Shown here one piece after another: positions 1 to 10,044 of a stretch of DNA of 30,619 nt. The DNA comes from Planctomycetota bacterium (GTDB lineage: Bacteria > Planctomycetota > Planctomycetia > Isosphaerales > Isosphaeraceae). Both the position numbers and the translations under genes were made by a program. The stretch is taken from contig JAJYDH010000006.1 in NCBI GenBank assembly GCA_021777685.1, positions 1 to 30,619 of the forward strand, read 5' to 3'. Each line of letters begins with the position of its first letter. Within the stretch, counting starts at the first letter, position 1. The notes under the pieces were generated by a model. The model was not told where the DNA came from and did not search any database. It worked only from the letters and a program-made list of their open reading frames with translations.

Positions 1-1
1 G

Positions 2-2821
2 GGGGAACGGCTCACGCCGGAACAGGTGAAGCTCGTCCGGGACTGGGTCGCGAAGGGTGCCGTCTGGCCCGATGACGCCGGGAGCGAGAAGCCCACGCAC
101 TGGGCCTTCCGGGCGCCCGTGCGTCCGGAACTGCCGACGGTCGAGAATCCGAGCTGGTGCCGGAATCCGATCGACCGGTTCATCCTCGCCCGGCTCGAGG
201 CCGAGAAGCTGGCCCCCTCGCCCGAGGCCGACCGGACCACCCTGATCCGTCGGCTGAGCCTGGACCTGATCGGCCTGCCCCCCTCGCCCGAGGAGGTCGA
301 CGCCTTCGTCGCCGACAGCCGGCCTGATGCTTACGAGCGGCTGGTCGACCGCCTCCTGGCCAGCCCGCACTATGGCGAGCGCTGGGGTCGCCACTGGCTC
401 GACGCCGCCCGCTACGCCGACACCGACGGCTTCGAGAAGGACAAGGCCCGGCATGTCTGGTTCTATCGAGACTGGGTCATCGGGGCCTTCAACCGCGACC
501 TGCCCTACGACCGCTTCATCGTCGAGCAGGTCGCCGGCGACCTGCTCCCGGGTGCGACCCAGGATCAGGCGATCGCGACCGGCTTCCTGCGGAATTCGAT
601 GGTCAACGAGGAAGGGGGCGTCGACCCCGAGCAATTCCGGATGGAGGCGATGTTCGACCGGGTCGACGCCATCGGCAAGGGCATCCTCGGCCTGACCGTC
701 CAGTGCGCCCAGTGCCACTCGCACAAGTTCGACCCGATCTCGCACGAGGAGTATTACCGTCTCTTCGCCTTCCTCAACAACGACGACGAGCCCACCCGGG
801 TCGTCTACACGCCCGAGGAGATGCGGAAGGTCGCCGACGTCCGCCGCCAGGTCGGCGAGGCCGAGGAGGCCATCCGCCATTCGAACCCCGACTGGCGAGA
901 GCGCATGGACCGCTGGGAGGACGAGCGGGCGAAGGCCCCGAAGCCCCGCTGGACCGTCGTGCAGGCCCCCTTCGAGGACATCTCCACCGGCGGCCAGAAA
1001 TACCTCCTCCTTCCCGACGGCTCATATCGGGCCGCCGGCTACGCCCCGACCAAGCACACGGGCAAGATGACGGTGAAGGTTGACCTGCCGAAGGTCACGG
1101 CGTTCCGTCTGGAATTGATGAACGACGCCAACCTGCCCGCTTCCGGGCCCGGCCGGTCACTCTGGGGGACCTGCGCCCTGACCGAGTTCAAGGTCGAGGC
1201 GGGGTCGAAGGACCGCAAGCCGGTCAAGATGGCCAGGGTCTCGGCCGATTTCGAGCAGGCCGAGACGCCCCTGGAGTCGTATTACGACGACCGGTCGGGT
1301 AAGAAACGCGTCGTTGGCCCGGCCGCCTTTGCGATCGACGACAAGCCCGAGACCGCCTGGGGGATCGACGTCGGCCCGGGTCTTCGGAACGTCGGCCATG
1401 AGGCGGTGTTCGTCGCCGAGAAGCCGGTCGAATCGCCCGACGGCATCACGCTGACATTCGGCCTGGCCCAGAACCACGGCGGCTGGAACAGCGACGACCT
1501 GATGACCAACAACCTGGGCCGCTTCCGCCTCTCCGTCACCGACGACCCGGTCGCGGCGGCCGACCCCGTCCCGGCCCGGGTCCGCGAGGCCCTGGCCGTC
1601 CCCCGCGATCGTCGGAGCCCCGAACAGGTCGGGGCGATCTTCGCCTACTGGCGGACGACCGTGCCCGAATGGAAGGCGGAGAACGACCGGATCGAGGCCG
1701 CCTGGAAGGCCCACCCCGCCGGCGCCACCACCCTGGTCCTCCAGGCCAGGGCCGAGCCGAGGAAGTCCGCCATCCTCAAGCGGGGCGACTTCCTCAAGCC
1801 CGGCAAGCCGGTCGAGCCGGGCGTCCCCGCGTTCCTCCACCCGCTCCCCGAGGGCTCGCCGCTCAACAGGCTGACCTTCGCCCGATGGCTGGTCGACCGG
1901 AAGTCGCCGACGACTGCGCGATCGTTCGTCAACCGGGCCTGGCAGGCGTATTTCGGGACGGGGCTGGTCGCGACGTCGGAGGACCTCGGCACCCAGGCCG
2001 AGGCCCCTAGCCATCCCGAGCTTCTTGACTGGCTGGCGGTCGAGTTCATGGAGAAGGGCTGGAGCATCAAGGAGCTTCACCGGCTGATCGTCGGTTCGAG
2101 CACCTATCGGCAGTCGAGCAAGGCGACGCCCGAGGCCCTCGCGAAGGACCCGTACAACCGGCTCCTCGCCCGAGGTTCGAGGCTCCGCGTCGAGGGGGAG
2201 GTCGTCCGCGACCTCCAGCTCGCCGCCAGCGGCCTGCTCAACCCGGCGATCGGCGGCCCGAGCGCGATGCCTCCGGCGCCTGCGTTCCTCTTCCAGCCTC
2301 CGGCGAGCTATGCCCCGTTCCCCTGGGTCGAGGCGAAGGGCGCCGATCGCTATCGCCGAGGCGTCTACACCCTCCGAAGGCGGTCGACGCCCTATCCGCT
2401 GCTGTCCACCTTCGACGTGCCCGAGGGGAACACCTCGTGCGTCCGGCGGGTCCGCTCGAACACGCCGCTCCAGGCCCTCGTCACCCTGAACGAGACGATC
2501 GCCGTCGAGGCCGCGCGGGCCCTGGCGAGGAAGGCCCTGGCCGAAGGGGGAAGCACCGACGCCGGGCGGATCACCTACGCATTCCGCCGCTGCCTTGGCC
2601 GTGTCCCGACCGAATCCGAACGGTCGATCCTGATCAAACTCCTCGGCGATCAGCAGAATCGCTTCGCCGCCGGCTGGGCCAGCCCCTGGGAGATCGTCAC
2701 CGGGAGCAAGGCCGACCGTCCCGCCGACCTCCCGAAGAATTCGAGCCCGACCCAGTGGGCCGCCTATACCGTCGTCGCCCGGGTGTTGTTGAACCTCGAC
2801 GAGACGATCACCAAGGAATGA
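2..2821 (+). CDS. PSCyt-type DUF1549/DUF1553 secreted protein (5'-truncated)
   Basis: The reading frame is open from the first bases of the window. The residues before the first GTG (26) continue a PSCyt1-like ending (LTPEQVKLVRDWVAKGAVWP), so the true start lies upstream and the signal peptide is not visible. Numbering from the GTG, the PSCyt2 (DUF1549) domain begins near residue 46 (NPIDRFILARLEAEKL). It carries a CAQCH motif at C227-C230-H231, which could bind c-type heme. A variable middle region follows, and the PSD1 (DUF1553) domain covers about 612-880 (LNRLTFARWLVDRKSP, FVNRAWQAYFGTG). These proteins are greatly expanded in planctomycetes, are thought to be exported, and lack a firm biochemical function. 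The DUF1501 gene directly downstream is the usual partner. The family call is sure; redox function is inferred only from the CxxCH motif. Confidence 0.93.
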   Translation, partial: GERLTPEQVKLVRDWVAKGAVWPDDAGSEKPTHWAFRAPVRPELPTVENPSWCRNPIDRFILARLEAEKLAPSPEADRTTLIRRLSLDLIGLPPSPEEVDAFVADSRPDAYERLVDRLLASPHYGERWGRHWLDAARYADTDGFEKDKARHVWFYRDWVIGAFNRDLPYDRFIVEQVAGDLLPGATQDQAIATGFLRNSMVNEEGGVDPEQFRMEAMFDRVDAIGKGILGLTVQCAQCHSHKFDPISHEEYYRLFAFLNNDDEPTRVVYTPEEMRKVADVRRQVGEAEEAIRHSNPDWRERMDRWEDERAKAPKPRWTVVQAPFEDISTGGQKYLLLPDGSYRAAGYAPTKHTGKMTVKVDLPKVTAFRLELMNDANLPASGPGRSLWGTCALTEFKVEAGSKDRKPVKMARVSADFEQAETPLESYYDDRSGKKRVVGPAAFAIDDKPETAWGIDVGPGLRNVGHEAVFVAEKPVESPDGITLTFGLAQNHGGWNSDDLMTNNLGRFRLSVTDDPVAAADPVPARVREALAVPRDRRSPEQVGAIFAYWRTTVPEWKAENDRIEAAWKAHPAGATTLVLQARAEPRKSAILKRGDFLKPGKPVEPGVPAFLHPLPEGSPLNRLTFARWLVDRKSPTTARSFVNRAWQAYFGTGLVATSEDLGTQAEAPSHPELLDWLAVEFMEKGWSIKELHRLIVGSSTYRQSSKATPEALAKDPYNRLLARGSRLRVEGEVVRDLQLAASGLLNPAIGGPSAMPPAPAFLFQPPASYAPFPWVEAKGADRYRRGVYTLRRRSTPYPLLSTFDVPEGNTSCVRRVRSNTPLQALVTLNETIAVEAARALARKALAEGGSTDAGRITYAFRRCLGRVPTESERSILIKLLGDQQNRFAAGWASPWEIVTGSKADRPADLPKNSSPTQWAAYTVVARVLLNLDETITKE

Positions 2822-2835
2822 CCGGAGGACGCCCC

Positions 2836-4260
<1,425 letters not shown>

Positions 4261-4589
4261 TTGATCCCCGAATTTCATCGTTAGGGCTTACGCTGCCGGA
4301 CAACTGACTGGCGATAAATCGGCCGGTGACACGAGCCCTGCCCTGCGGGAATGCCAGAATCCGTCGGCGAGTCGGATTGATGACTGGTCCATGGTTCGAG
4401 TCCGGCCGGGGGCCGCCTGGCCGCTCGTCCGGGCCTTCGAATGCCCCTGACTTCGTCATCCGGGGGTTTGCCAGGGCCGGACCGCCCGGCTATGTTGATG
4501 AACAATCATTGGAGGATGTTGCCCCGGCGTCGAGGCCCGGGCTCGAGTCTCTCCCTCCGCCCGATCAGACTGCCATCGGAGAACGCGGC
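4261..4589. other. Intergenic region with no supported gene
   Basis: This 329-base gap lies between the DUF1501 gene and the five-heme cytochrome. The cytochrome frame stays open backwards to 4326, but the sequence before ATG 4590 reads as low-complexity Arg/Pro/Gly and comes before a clear signal peptide, so I treat it as non-coding. A short 6-bp stem (AATCCG/CGGATT, 4358-4378) is the only local structure seen. A T-arm-like string at 4393-4403 does not belong to a tRNA. No convincing sigma-70 promoter was found. Confidence 0.5.
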
Positions 4590-7340
4590 ATGCCCGGATT
4601 TTCGCGGATAGCCTCCGCCTTGCCCATGCTGGCCTGCTGGCTGGCAGCATCGTCCTGGACCGGCCGGTCGGTCGCCGCCGAGCCGCCGGGCCGGCCGATC
4701 GTGCCGGGTTTCGAGAGGTTCCACTCCGATCCGGTCGCGGGCGACTCGACCGGTGGCCGGCTCTTGCTCGGCGAGCTGAACTGTACGGCCTGCCACAAGG
4801 GGGACGACGCCCCGCTCGCTCCGGTGGCCCGCAGGCAGGCCCCGATCCTCGATCGCGCGGGAGCCCGCGTGAAGGTCGACCACCTCCGCGCGTTCCTGAG
4901 CGATCCGCACGCGGTCAAGCCGGGCACCACGATGCCGGACCTGCTGGCCGGCCGGCCGAAGGACGACGTCGACGCCCTGGTTCACTTCCTCGCCTCCACC
5001 GGCTCGACGACCGACACGGCGGTCAATCGCAAGGCGATCGGCCAGGGGAAGACGCTGTTCGAGCAGGTGGGCTGCCTGGCCTGCCACGCGAACCCGGCCT
5101 CGAAGTCGAGCCCGCTGCCGACCTCGGTGCCGATGGCCGACCTGGCGGGGAAATACTCGTACAACAGCCTGACCGCGTTCCTCCTCGACCCGCTCTCCGC
5201 ACGCCCGTCGGGCCGGATGCCCGCCCTGAACCTGAAGCCGGCGGAGGCCCAGGCGGTCGCCAGCTACCTGCTCAAGGAGCTCCGGGTCGAGACCCCGCCG
5301 AGCCTGGCGTATCGCTACTACGAGGGGGAATGGGCCGAGCTTCCCGACTTCGACAAGCTGACCCCGGTCGCGTCGGGGCTGGCCGAGGGGTTCGACGTGA
5401 ACGCGGCGAAGCGGCACTCGAACTACGCGCTCCGGTTCGAGGGGACGCTGGAGGTCGACCGGGCCGGCCCGTACACGTTCCACCTGGCGTCTGACGACGG
5501 GAGCAAGATCGCCGTCGACGGCAAGGTCGTGGCGGACAACGACGGGGTCCACCCGAACTCGAAGAAGTCGGGCCGGACCCGGCTCGACAAGGGCAAGCAC
5601 AAGGTCGTCGTCACCTTCTTCCAGGGCGGTGGCGAGGAGGAGCTGGAGGTCGAATATGAAGGCCCCGGCATCCCGAGGAGGCCGCTCGACTCGGCCCTCC
5701 TGCCCGCCGAGGGGGCGGACCGGCCGAAGGTCGTGGCCGCGACCCGGTTCGTCGTCGACGAGGCGAAGGCCGACAAGGGCCGCGCCCTGTTCGCCTCGAT
5801 CGGCTGCGCGTCGTGCCATCAACTCAAGGAGGACGGGAAGATGGTCGAGGCCCGGCCCGCGTCGAAGCCGCTCGCGGACCTCAAGGGCGACGCCGGCTGC
5901 CTCGCCGCGAATCCCCCGGCGGGCGTGCCCGATTACGACCTCTCGACGGCCCAGCGCCAGGCGCTCGCGTCGGCCCTCAAGCCCGAGCCGAGGAAGCCGA
6001 CCGACCGCGAGGCCATCGCCCGGACGCTCGTGGCGTTCAACTGCTACGCCTGCCACGTCCGCGACGGGATCGGCGGGGTCGAGGAGGGTCGCAATGAAGC
6101 GTTCGCGACCACGCAGAAGGAGATGGGGGACGAAGGGCGCATCCCGCCCCTGCTCACCGGGGTCGGCGGCAAGCTGACCTCGGCCTGGCTCAAGCACGTC
6201 CTGGCGGACGGGGCGAAGGACCGGCCGTACATGCTCGCGAGGATGCCGAAATTCGGCGAGGGGAACGTCGGCCATCTGGTCCGGCCGCTCGAAGTCGTCG
6301 ATGCGGTCGAGCCGGTGCCGGTCCCGCACTTCGACGTCCCGGAGCGTCGGGTCAAGGCGGCCGGGCGGTTCATCGTCGGCTCGCAGGCTTTCAACTGCGG
6401 GAGTTGCCACCAGTTCAAGGAGTACCAGGCCGCCGGCATCCAGGCGCTCGACATGACCCTGATGACGAAACGGCTCCGACGCGACTGGTTTCTCCGGTAC
6501 GTCGTCGACCCCCAGGCGTTCCGGCCCGGCACGAGGATGCCGGCCGCCTGGCCGGGCGGGAAGTCGCAGCTCGACGCGGTCTTCGACGGCGACACGTCCA
6601 GGCAGGTCGAGTCGGTCTGGCTCTACCTGTCCGATGGGCCGAGCGCCGCCGTCCCCTACGGCCTGGGCCGCGATCCGATCCCGCTGGTCGCCGAGAAGGA
6701 GGCCGTGCTCTACCGGAACTTCATCCAGGGGGCCGGGCCGAGGGCCATCGGCGTCGGCTATCCCGAGAAGGCGAACCTCGCCTTCGACGCCAACGAGCTT
6801 CGCCTCGCCCTGATCTGGCAAGGCGCCTTCATCGACGCCTCGAAGCACTGGACCGGCCGGGGGGAGGGTTTCCAGGGGCCGCTCGGCGACAACGTCCTGA
6901 CGTTCCCGAACGGGCCCACGTTCGCCATGCTCTCGAATGACACCGAAGATTGGCCGCGCAAGAAGGCGAAGGAGCTGGGTGACCATTTCCGGGGCTACAA
7001 GCTCCTCGGCGCCGGCCGGCCGGCCTTCCTGTACGACATCCGCAACGTCCGCGTCGAGGACTTCTCCGAGGCCGTCTCCGGCGGCGAGGCCCCGACGATT
7101 AAACGGACCCTCGATCTGACCTCGGACAGGCCGCCGGGCGACCTGTACTATCGAGCCGCCGTCGGCAGGAAGATCGAGCCGTCCGGCGAGGGTTGGTACG
7201 CGATCGACGGCGAGTGGAAGGTCCGGGTCTCCGCCGATTCGAAGCCGATCGTCCGCCAATCCGCCGGGCAGGCCGAGCTGATCGTCCCCGTGAAGTTCAA
7301 CGGGGACAAGGCCCGGATCGTCGAGGAATATGCCTGGTGA
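4590..7340 (+). CDS. Secreted five-CxxCH cytochrome c with internal PA14 domain
   Basis: This 916-aa exported multi-heme protein starts at ATG 4590, with GGAGAA (4578-4583) as ribosome-binding site. A signal peptide covers residues 1-30 (SVAAEPPG cleavage region). Five CxxCH heme motifs are visible at C65 (CTACH), C162 (CLACH), C406 (CASCH), C485 (CYACH) and C603 (CGSCH), and Met-rich GTRMP/GTTMP strings could supply distal ligands. A PA14-like beta-sandwich sits between hemes two and three, about 240-370 (YRYYEGEW, GPYTFHLASDDGSKIAVDG). PA14 domains are often carbohydrate-binding. After residue about 690 comes a beta-rich region that I cannot assign. A likely role is periplasmic electron transfer linked to polysaccharide binding, which is an inference. 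The sugar-dehydrogenase-like propeller downstream would be a plausible electron donor. Domain calls are strong; the electron partners are unknown. Confidence 0.9.
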   Translation: MPGFSRIASALPMLACWLAASSWTGRSVAAEPPGRPIVPGFERFHSDPVAGDSTGGRLLLGELNCTACHKGDDAPLAPVARRQAPILDRAGARVKVDHLRAFLSDPHAVKPGTTMPDLLAGRPKDDVDALVHFLASTGSTTDTAVNRKAIGQGKTLFEQVGCLACHANPASKSSPLPTSVPMADLAGKYSYNSLTAFLLDPLSARPSGRMPALNLKPAEAQAVASYLLKELRVETPPSLAYRYYEGEWAELPDFDKLTPVASGLAEGFDVNAAKRHSNYALRFEGTLEVDRAGPYTFHLASDDGSKIAVDGKVVADNDGVHPNSKKSGRTRLDKGKHKVVVTFFQGGGEEELEVEYEGPGIPRRPLDSALLPAEGADRPKVVAATRFVVDEAKADKGRALFASIGCASCHQLKEDGKMVEARPASKPLADLKGDAGCLAANPPAGVPDYDLSTAQRQALASALKPEPRKPTDREAIARTLVAFNCYACHVRDGIGGVEEGRNEAFATTQKEMGDEGRIPPLLTGVGGKLTSAWLKHVLADGAKDRPYMLARMPKFGEGNVGHLVRPLEVVDAVEPVPVPHFDVPERRVKAAGRFIVGSQAFNCGSCHQFKEYQAAGIQALDMTLMTKRLRRDWFLRYVVDPQAFRPGTRMPAAWPGGKSQLDAVFDGDTSRQVESVWLYLSDGPSAAVPYGLGRDPIPLVAEKEAVLYRNFIQGAGPRAIGVGYPEKANLAFDANELRLALIWQGAFIDASKHWTGRGEGFQGPLGDNVLTFPNGPTFAMLSNDTEDWPRKKAKELGDHFRGYKLLGAGRPAFLYDIRNVRVEDFSEAVSGGEAPTIKRTLDLTSDRPPGDLYYRAAVGRKIEPSGEGWYAIDGEWKVRVSADSKPIVRQSAGQAELIVPVKFNGDKARIVEEYAW

Positions 7341-7356
7341 GGGAGAAGCGGGGGGA

Positions 7357-7552
7357 TTGAACCGCCAAGACGCCAAGGTCGCCAAGGGGAAGAAAAGAAG
7401 GATAGAGAGGAGAGTCGGATTCAAAAAATTCGATCTTCTTCTCCCTGAGCCCTCCCTTCCCGGCAAGACGAGGCGCCTCCGCGATTCGATCCTCTGTCCC
7501 TCTCTTTCTGCCTCTTCTTCCTCTTGGCGACCTTGGCGTCTTGGCGGTTCAA
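7357..7552. repeat. Inverted repeat element with CGCCAAG-type 30-bp arms
   Basis: The arms at 7357-7386 and 7523-7552 are exact reverse complements over 30 bases. Each arm holds three CGCCAAG units (CGCCAAG-A-CGCCAAG-GT-CGCCAAG). The complementarity continues imperfectly inward, with a purine-rich stretch after the left arm and a pyrimidine-rich stretch before the right arm. The element fills most of the gap between the cytochrome and propeller genes and has no coding capacity of its own. It looks like a REP- or MITE-like dispersed element. Its transcript could form a long hairpin and act as a terminator or RNA stabiliser. Confidence 0.85.
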
Positions 7553-7605
7553 TTCTTCGATTCTTCCATTGACCAGTACCGATCCCATCGGGTGGAGATA
7601 TTCCA

Positions 7606-9093
7606 ATGAGTCTCGCACGCTTGCTCTCGGTACTCCTCTCGGGCTTCCTGGCGGTGATCCTTCCCGCCCTCGGCCGGGCCGACGACAAGAGGCCGGTCGA
7701 GGCGGATTACTACAAGATCCTGACCTATGAACCCCCGGCGGGCGTGGTCCTGGAGGCCGGGGCGCTGGAGTGGATGCCCGACGGCAAGGTCGCCGTCTCG
7801 ACCCGGCGAGGGGAGATCTACATGGTCTCGAATCCCCTGGCCGACGACCCCGCGAAGGATTCCAAGTTCGTCCGGTTCGCCCACGGTTTGCACGAAGTCC
7901 TCGGCCTGGCCTATCGCGACGGCTGGCTCTACGTCACCCAGCGCGGCGAGCTGTCCCGGATCAAGGACTCCGACGGCGACGGCGTGGCCGACCGGTTCGA
8001 GACCGTCTCCGACGCCTGGGAGATCAACGGCGACTATCACGAGTACGCCTTCGGCTCGAAGTTCGACCGGGACGGGAACATCTGGGTCGCGCTGTGTCTG
8101 ACCGGGTCGTTCACCTCGGAGAACCTGTTCCGGGGGTGGGCTCTCCGGGTGGGCCCCGACGGCAAGGTCACTCCCACCTGCTCCGGCCTCCGCTCCCCCG
8201 GCGGCCTGGGGATGAACGCCGAGGGGGACATGTTCTACACCGAGAACCAGGGCCCCTGGAACGGCGCGTGCGCCCTGAAGCACCTCAAGCCCGGCTCGTT
8301 CCAGGGCAACCCGTCGGGGAATAAGTGGTACGAATCGGCGAAGGACCTCGGCCCCCGACCCGCCGAGCCCAAGAGCGGCGGCCGGATGATGGTCGAGGCC
8401 GACCGGATTCCCGAATTGCTGCCCCCCGCCATCTACTTCCCGTATCCGAAGATGGGCCAATCGGCCAGCGGGATCGCCTGCGACACGTCGGGCGGCAAGT
8501 TCGGCGTGTTCGAGAAGCAGATGTTCGTCGGCGACCAGTCTTCCAGCTTCATCATGCGGATCAGCATGGAAAAGGTTGCCGGGAAGTATCAAGGCGCGTG
8601 CATCCCGTTCCGCTCGGGGTTCGCCTCGGGCGTCCTGCCGATGCTGTTCGCGCCCGACGGCTCGATGATCGTAGGGGGGACCAACCGAGGCTGGGGCTCG
8701 CGGGGTCAGCGCCCCTTCTCGCTCCAGCGGATGGCCTGGACCGGCAAGATCCCCTTCGAGGTCCACGACGTCCACGCCCGCCCCGACGGCTTCGATCTGA
8801 CCTTCACGAAGCCGGTCGACCCGAAGACTGCCGCCGACGTGGCCTCGTACAAGGTCGGCACGCACGCCTACATCTACCAGGCGAGCTACGGGAGCCCCGA
8901 GGTCGACCAGACCGAGTGCAAGGTCGAGAGGGCGACCGTCGCCCCGGACGGGATGTCGGTCCGGCTCGTCGTCGGGCCGCTCCAGAGGGGGCACGTCCAC
9001 ACGCTCACGCTCGACGGCGTCCGCTCGTCGGAGAACGTCCCGCTGCTGCACGCCGACGCCTATTACACGATGAACTACATCCCCAAGGAGTGA
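7606..9093 (+). CDS. Secreted beta-propeller protein, sugar-dehydrogenase-like
   Basis: This 495-aa protein has a classical signal peptide (residues 1-26, cleaved near ALGRADD). The ribosome-binding site is GGAG at 7592-7595. The body resembles PQQ-dependent glucose/sorbosone dehydrogenase-like beta-propellers used in planctomycetes next to c-type cytochromes: LEWMPDGKVAVSTRRGEI opens the first blade, and a calcium-type loop DSDGDGVADRFE lies near residue 125. GGTNRGWGSRGQRPFSLQR falls late in the propeller. The final hundred or so residues (VHDVHARPDGFDLTFTKPV onward) look like a separate Ig/fibronectin-like beta-sandwich. No heme motif is present. It follows the five-heme cytochrome, so electron transfer from a sugar oxidation step is plausible but unproven, and PQQ ligands were not verified. 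Confidence 0.82.
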   Translation: MSLARLLSVLLSGFLAVILPALGRADDKRPVEADYYKILTYEPPAGVVLEAGALEWMPDGKVAVSTRRGEIYMVSNPLADDPAKDSKFVRFAHGLHEVLGLAYRDGWLYVTQRGELSRIKDSDGDGVADRFETVSDAWEINGDYHEYAFGSKFDRDGNIWVALCLTGSFTSENLFRGWALRVGPDGKVTPTCSGLRSPGGLGMNAEGDMFYTENQGPWNGACALKHLKPGSFQGNPSGNKWYESAKDLGPRPAEPKSGGRMMVEADRIPELLPPAIYFPYPKMGQSASGIACDTSGGKFGVFEKQMFVGDQSSSFIMRISMEKVAGKYQGACIPFRSGFASGVLPMLFAPDGSMIVGGTNRGWGSRGQRPFSLQRMAWTGKIPFEVHDVHARPDGFDLTFTKPVDPKTAADVASYKVGTHAYIYQASYGSPEVDQTECKVERATVAPDGMSVRLVVGPLQRGHVHTLTLDGVRSSENVPLLHADAYYTMNYIPKE

Positions 9094-9098
9094 GACCG

Positions 9099-9452
9099 GT
9101 GTCCGAGGGAGTCGTCGAGCTGGATGTCCTGAGCCTGAAAGAACGCCTCGACCGGGGCGAGGCGATGACGGTCCTCGACGTCCGCGAGGACGACGAGCGA
9201 GCTTACGCCTCGATCCCGCTCCCGCCGGGTGCCGTCAACCTCCACGTCCCGCTCGGCGAGGTGACGGGTCGATTCGAGGAGATCCGCGAGGCCGCGAACG
9301 GCCGGCCGCTGGTGGTCTACTGCCACCACGGCCAGCGGTCGATGGTGGCCGGGAGCTGGCTGGCCCGCCGGGGAGTGGCCGAGGTCCACAACCTGGAGGG
9401 CGGGATCGACGCGTGGTCGAGGCAAGTCGATCCGGCGGTCCGGAGGTATTGA
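9099..9452 (+). CDS. Single-domain rhodanese-like protein
   Basis: This 117-aa rhodanese (sulfurtransferase) domain occupies the whole protein. It starts at GTG 9099 with AAGGAG at 9085-9090, inside the end of the previous gene, so translation is probably coupled. The motif VLDVREDDERAYASIPLPPG is the usual first half, and the active-site loop is CHHGQRS with catalytic Cys75. NLEGGIDAWSRQVDP is the family C-terminal signature. There is no signal peptide, so it should act in the cytoplasm, unlike its secreted neighbours. The loop size (six residues from Cys) fits sulfur-transfer rhodaneses rather than Cdc25-type phosphatases. The substrate is unknown, and the link to the preceding redox genes rests on position only. 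Confidence 0.92.
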   Translation: MSEGVVELDVLSLKERLDRGEAMTVLDVREDDERAYASIPLPPGAVNLHVPLGEVTGRFEEIREAANGRPLVVYCHHGQRSMVAGSWLARRGVAEVHNLEGGIDAWSRQVDPAVRRY

Positions 9453-9490
9453 TCGCGAAGTTGGGAACGCGCGCCGCGAACGAAAAATGG

Positions 9491-9537
9491 CCGGGGACGG
9501 GCCGCGATCGGCCCGCCCTCGGCTCTTGTTTTGTCGG
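9491..9537 (+). terminator. Rho-independent terminator after the rhodanese gene
   Basis: A strong GC stem forms between 9491-9504 and 9509-9522, with the perfect core CGGGCCG/CGGCCCG around a CGAT loop. It is followed by the T-rich CTCTTGTTTTGTC. It lies 38 bases after the rhodanese stop and probably ends the plus-strand unit before the convergent lipoprotein gene. Confidence 0.75.
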
Positions 9538-9557
9538 TCCGGACCATCAGGTCAGGA

Positions 9558-9791
9558 TCAGGGCCCGAGGCCGCCGTGGGTCCGGAAGGGAGTCATGTGA
9601 GAGGGCTGGTCGAGGAACCAGATCCGCTCCCATTCGTCGCCGGCCTGGCGGAGGTTCTCGGAGTCGACGAGCAACTCCTCGACCCTCCTGGGCTTGTAGG
9701 CCGCGTAATGCGGCAATGGGATGGGGGCACATCCTTCGCTCAAGGCGAGGATCGCCCCCAGAAGCAACAGGACCGCCAAGGGTTTCCGCAT
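9558..9791 (-). CDS. Small secreted or lipoprotein-like protein of unknown function
   Basis: This 77-aa protein begins MRKPLAVLLLLGAILALS, a compact export signal, followed by a Cys at residue 21 (SEGCAPIPLP). The residues before the Cys (S-E-G) do not make a good lipobox, so lipidation is uncertain. The mature part is about 55 residues and ends in WERIWFLDQPSHMTPFRTHG, which looks like a conserved planctomycete tail (from memory, not a search). The start is supported by GGGAGGAG about seven bases upstream on the minus strand. The longer frame back to 9938 adds only low-complexity sequence. It lies downstream of the HU gene on the same strand across a gap of about 250 bases, so it may have its own promoter. 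I do not know its function. Confidence 0.75.
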   Translation of the reverse strand: MRKPLAVLLLLGAILALSEGCAPIPLPHYAAYKPRRVEELLVDSENLRQAGDEWERIWFLDQPSHMTPFRTHGGLGP

Positions 9792-10044
9792 TTGGGCTCC
9801 TCCCGCCTTCGAGACCGCGGCCCGGTCCGACCGCGCGGTCCTTCGCGCGGGTCCGATGCCGTGGGGCTGGGGAGGTCGCCGGGAGTCGCGGCCGAGGGGG
9901 CTGGCCCCGGGCGTCGGCTCGGCTCGGCTCCTCCACACGCCGAGAACGAAGCGTGCATCCGCACGTCGTCGGGACCGCGATCGGCCCGGTCTTCGACCTG
10001 TGACGTCGGGGGGCCGTCCTCGGCGATGGAGGTCCGGCGGTCCC

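Noticed and set aside
4393..4403. T-arm-like string GGTTCGAGTCC suggesting a tRNA
   Set aside because: The flanking bases do not form a five-pair T stem, and no acceptor, D or anticodon arms can be drawn around it.
4326..4589. N-terminal extension of the five-heme cytochrome to 4326
   Set aside because: It would put 88 low-complexity residues before a clean signal peptide; ATG 4590 has a good ribosome-binding site.
7357..7552. CRISPR-like repeats in the CGCCAAG units
   Set aside because: The units are only seven bases, contiguous and arranged as one inverted pair, without regular spacers.
4506..7688. Very long open frame on the minus strand (about 1060 codons)
   Set aside because: It is antisense to the five-heme cytochrome, with Arg/Gly/Asp-rich composition typical of shadow frames in GC-rich DNA.
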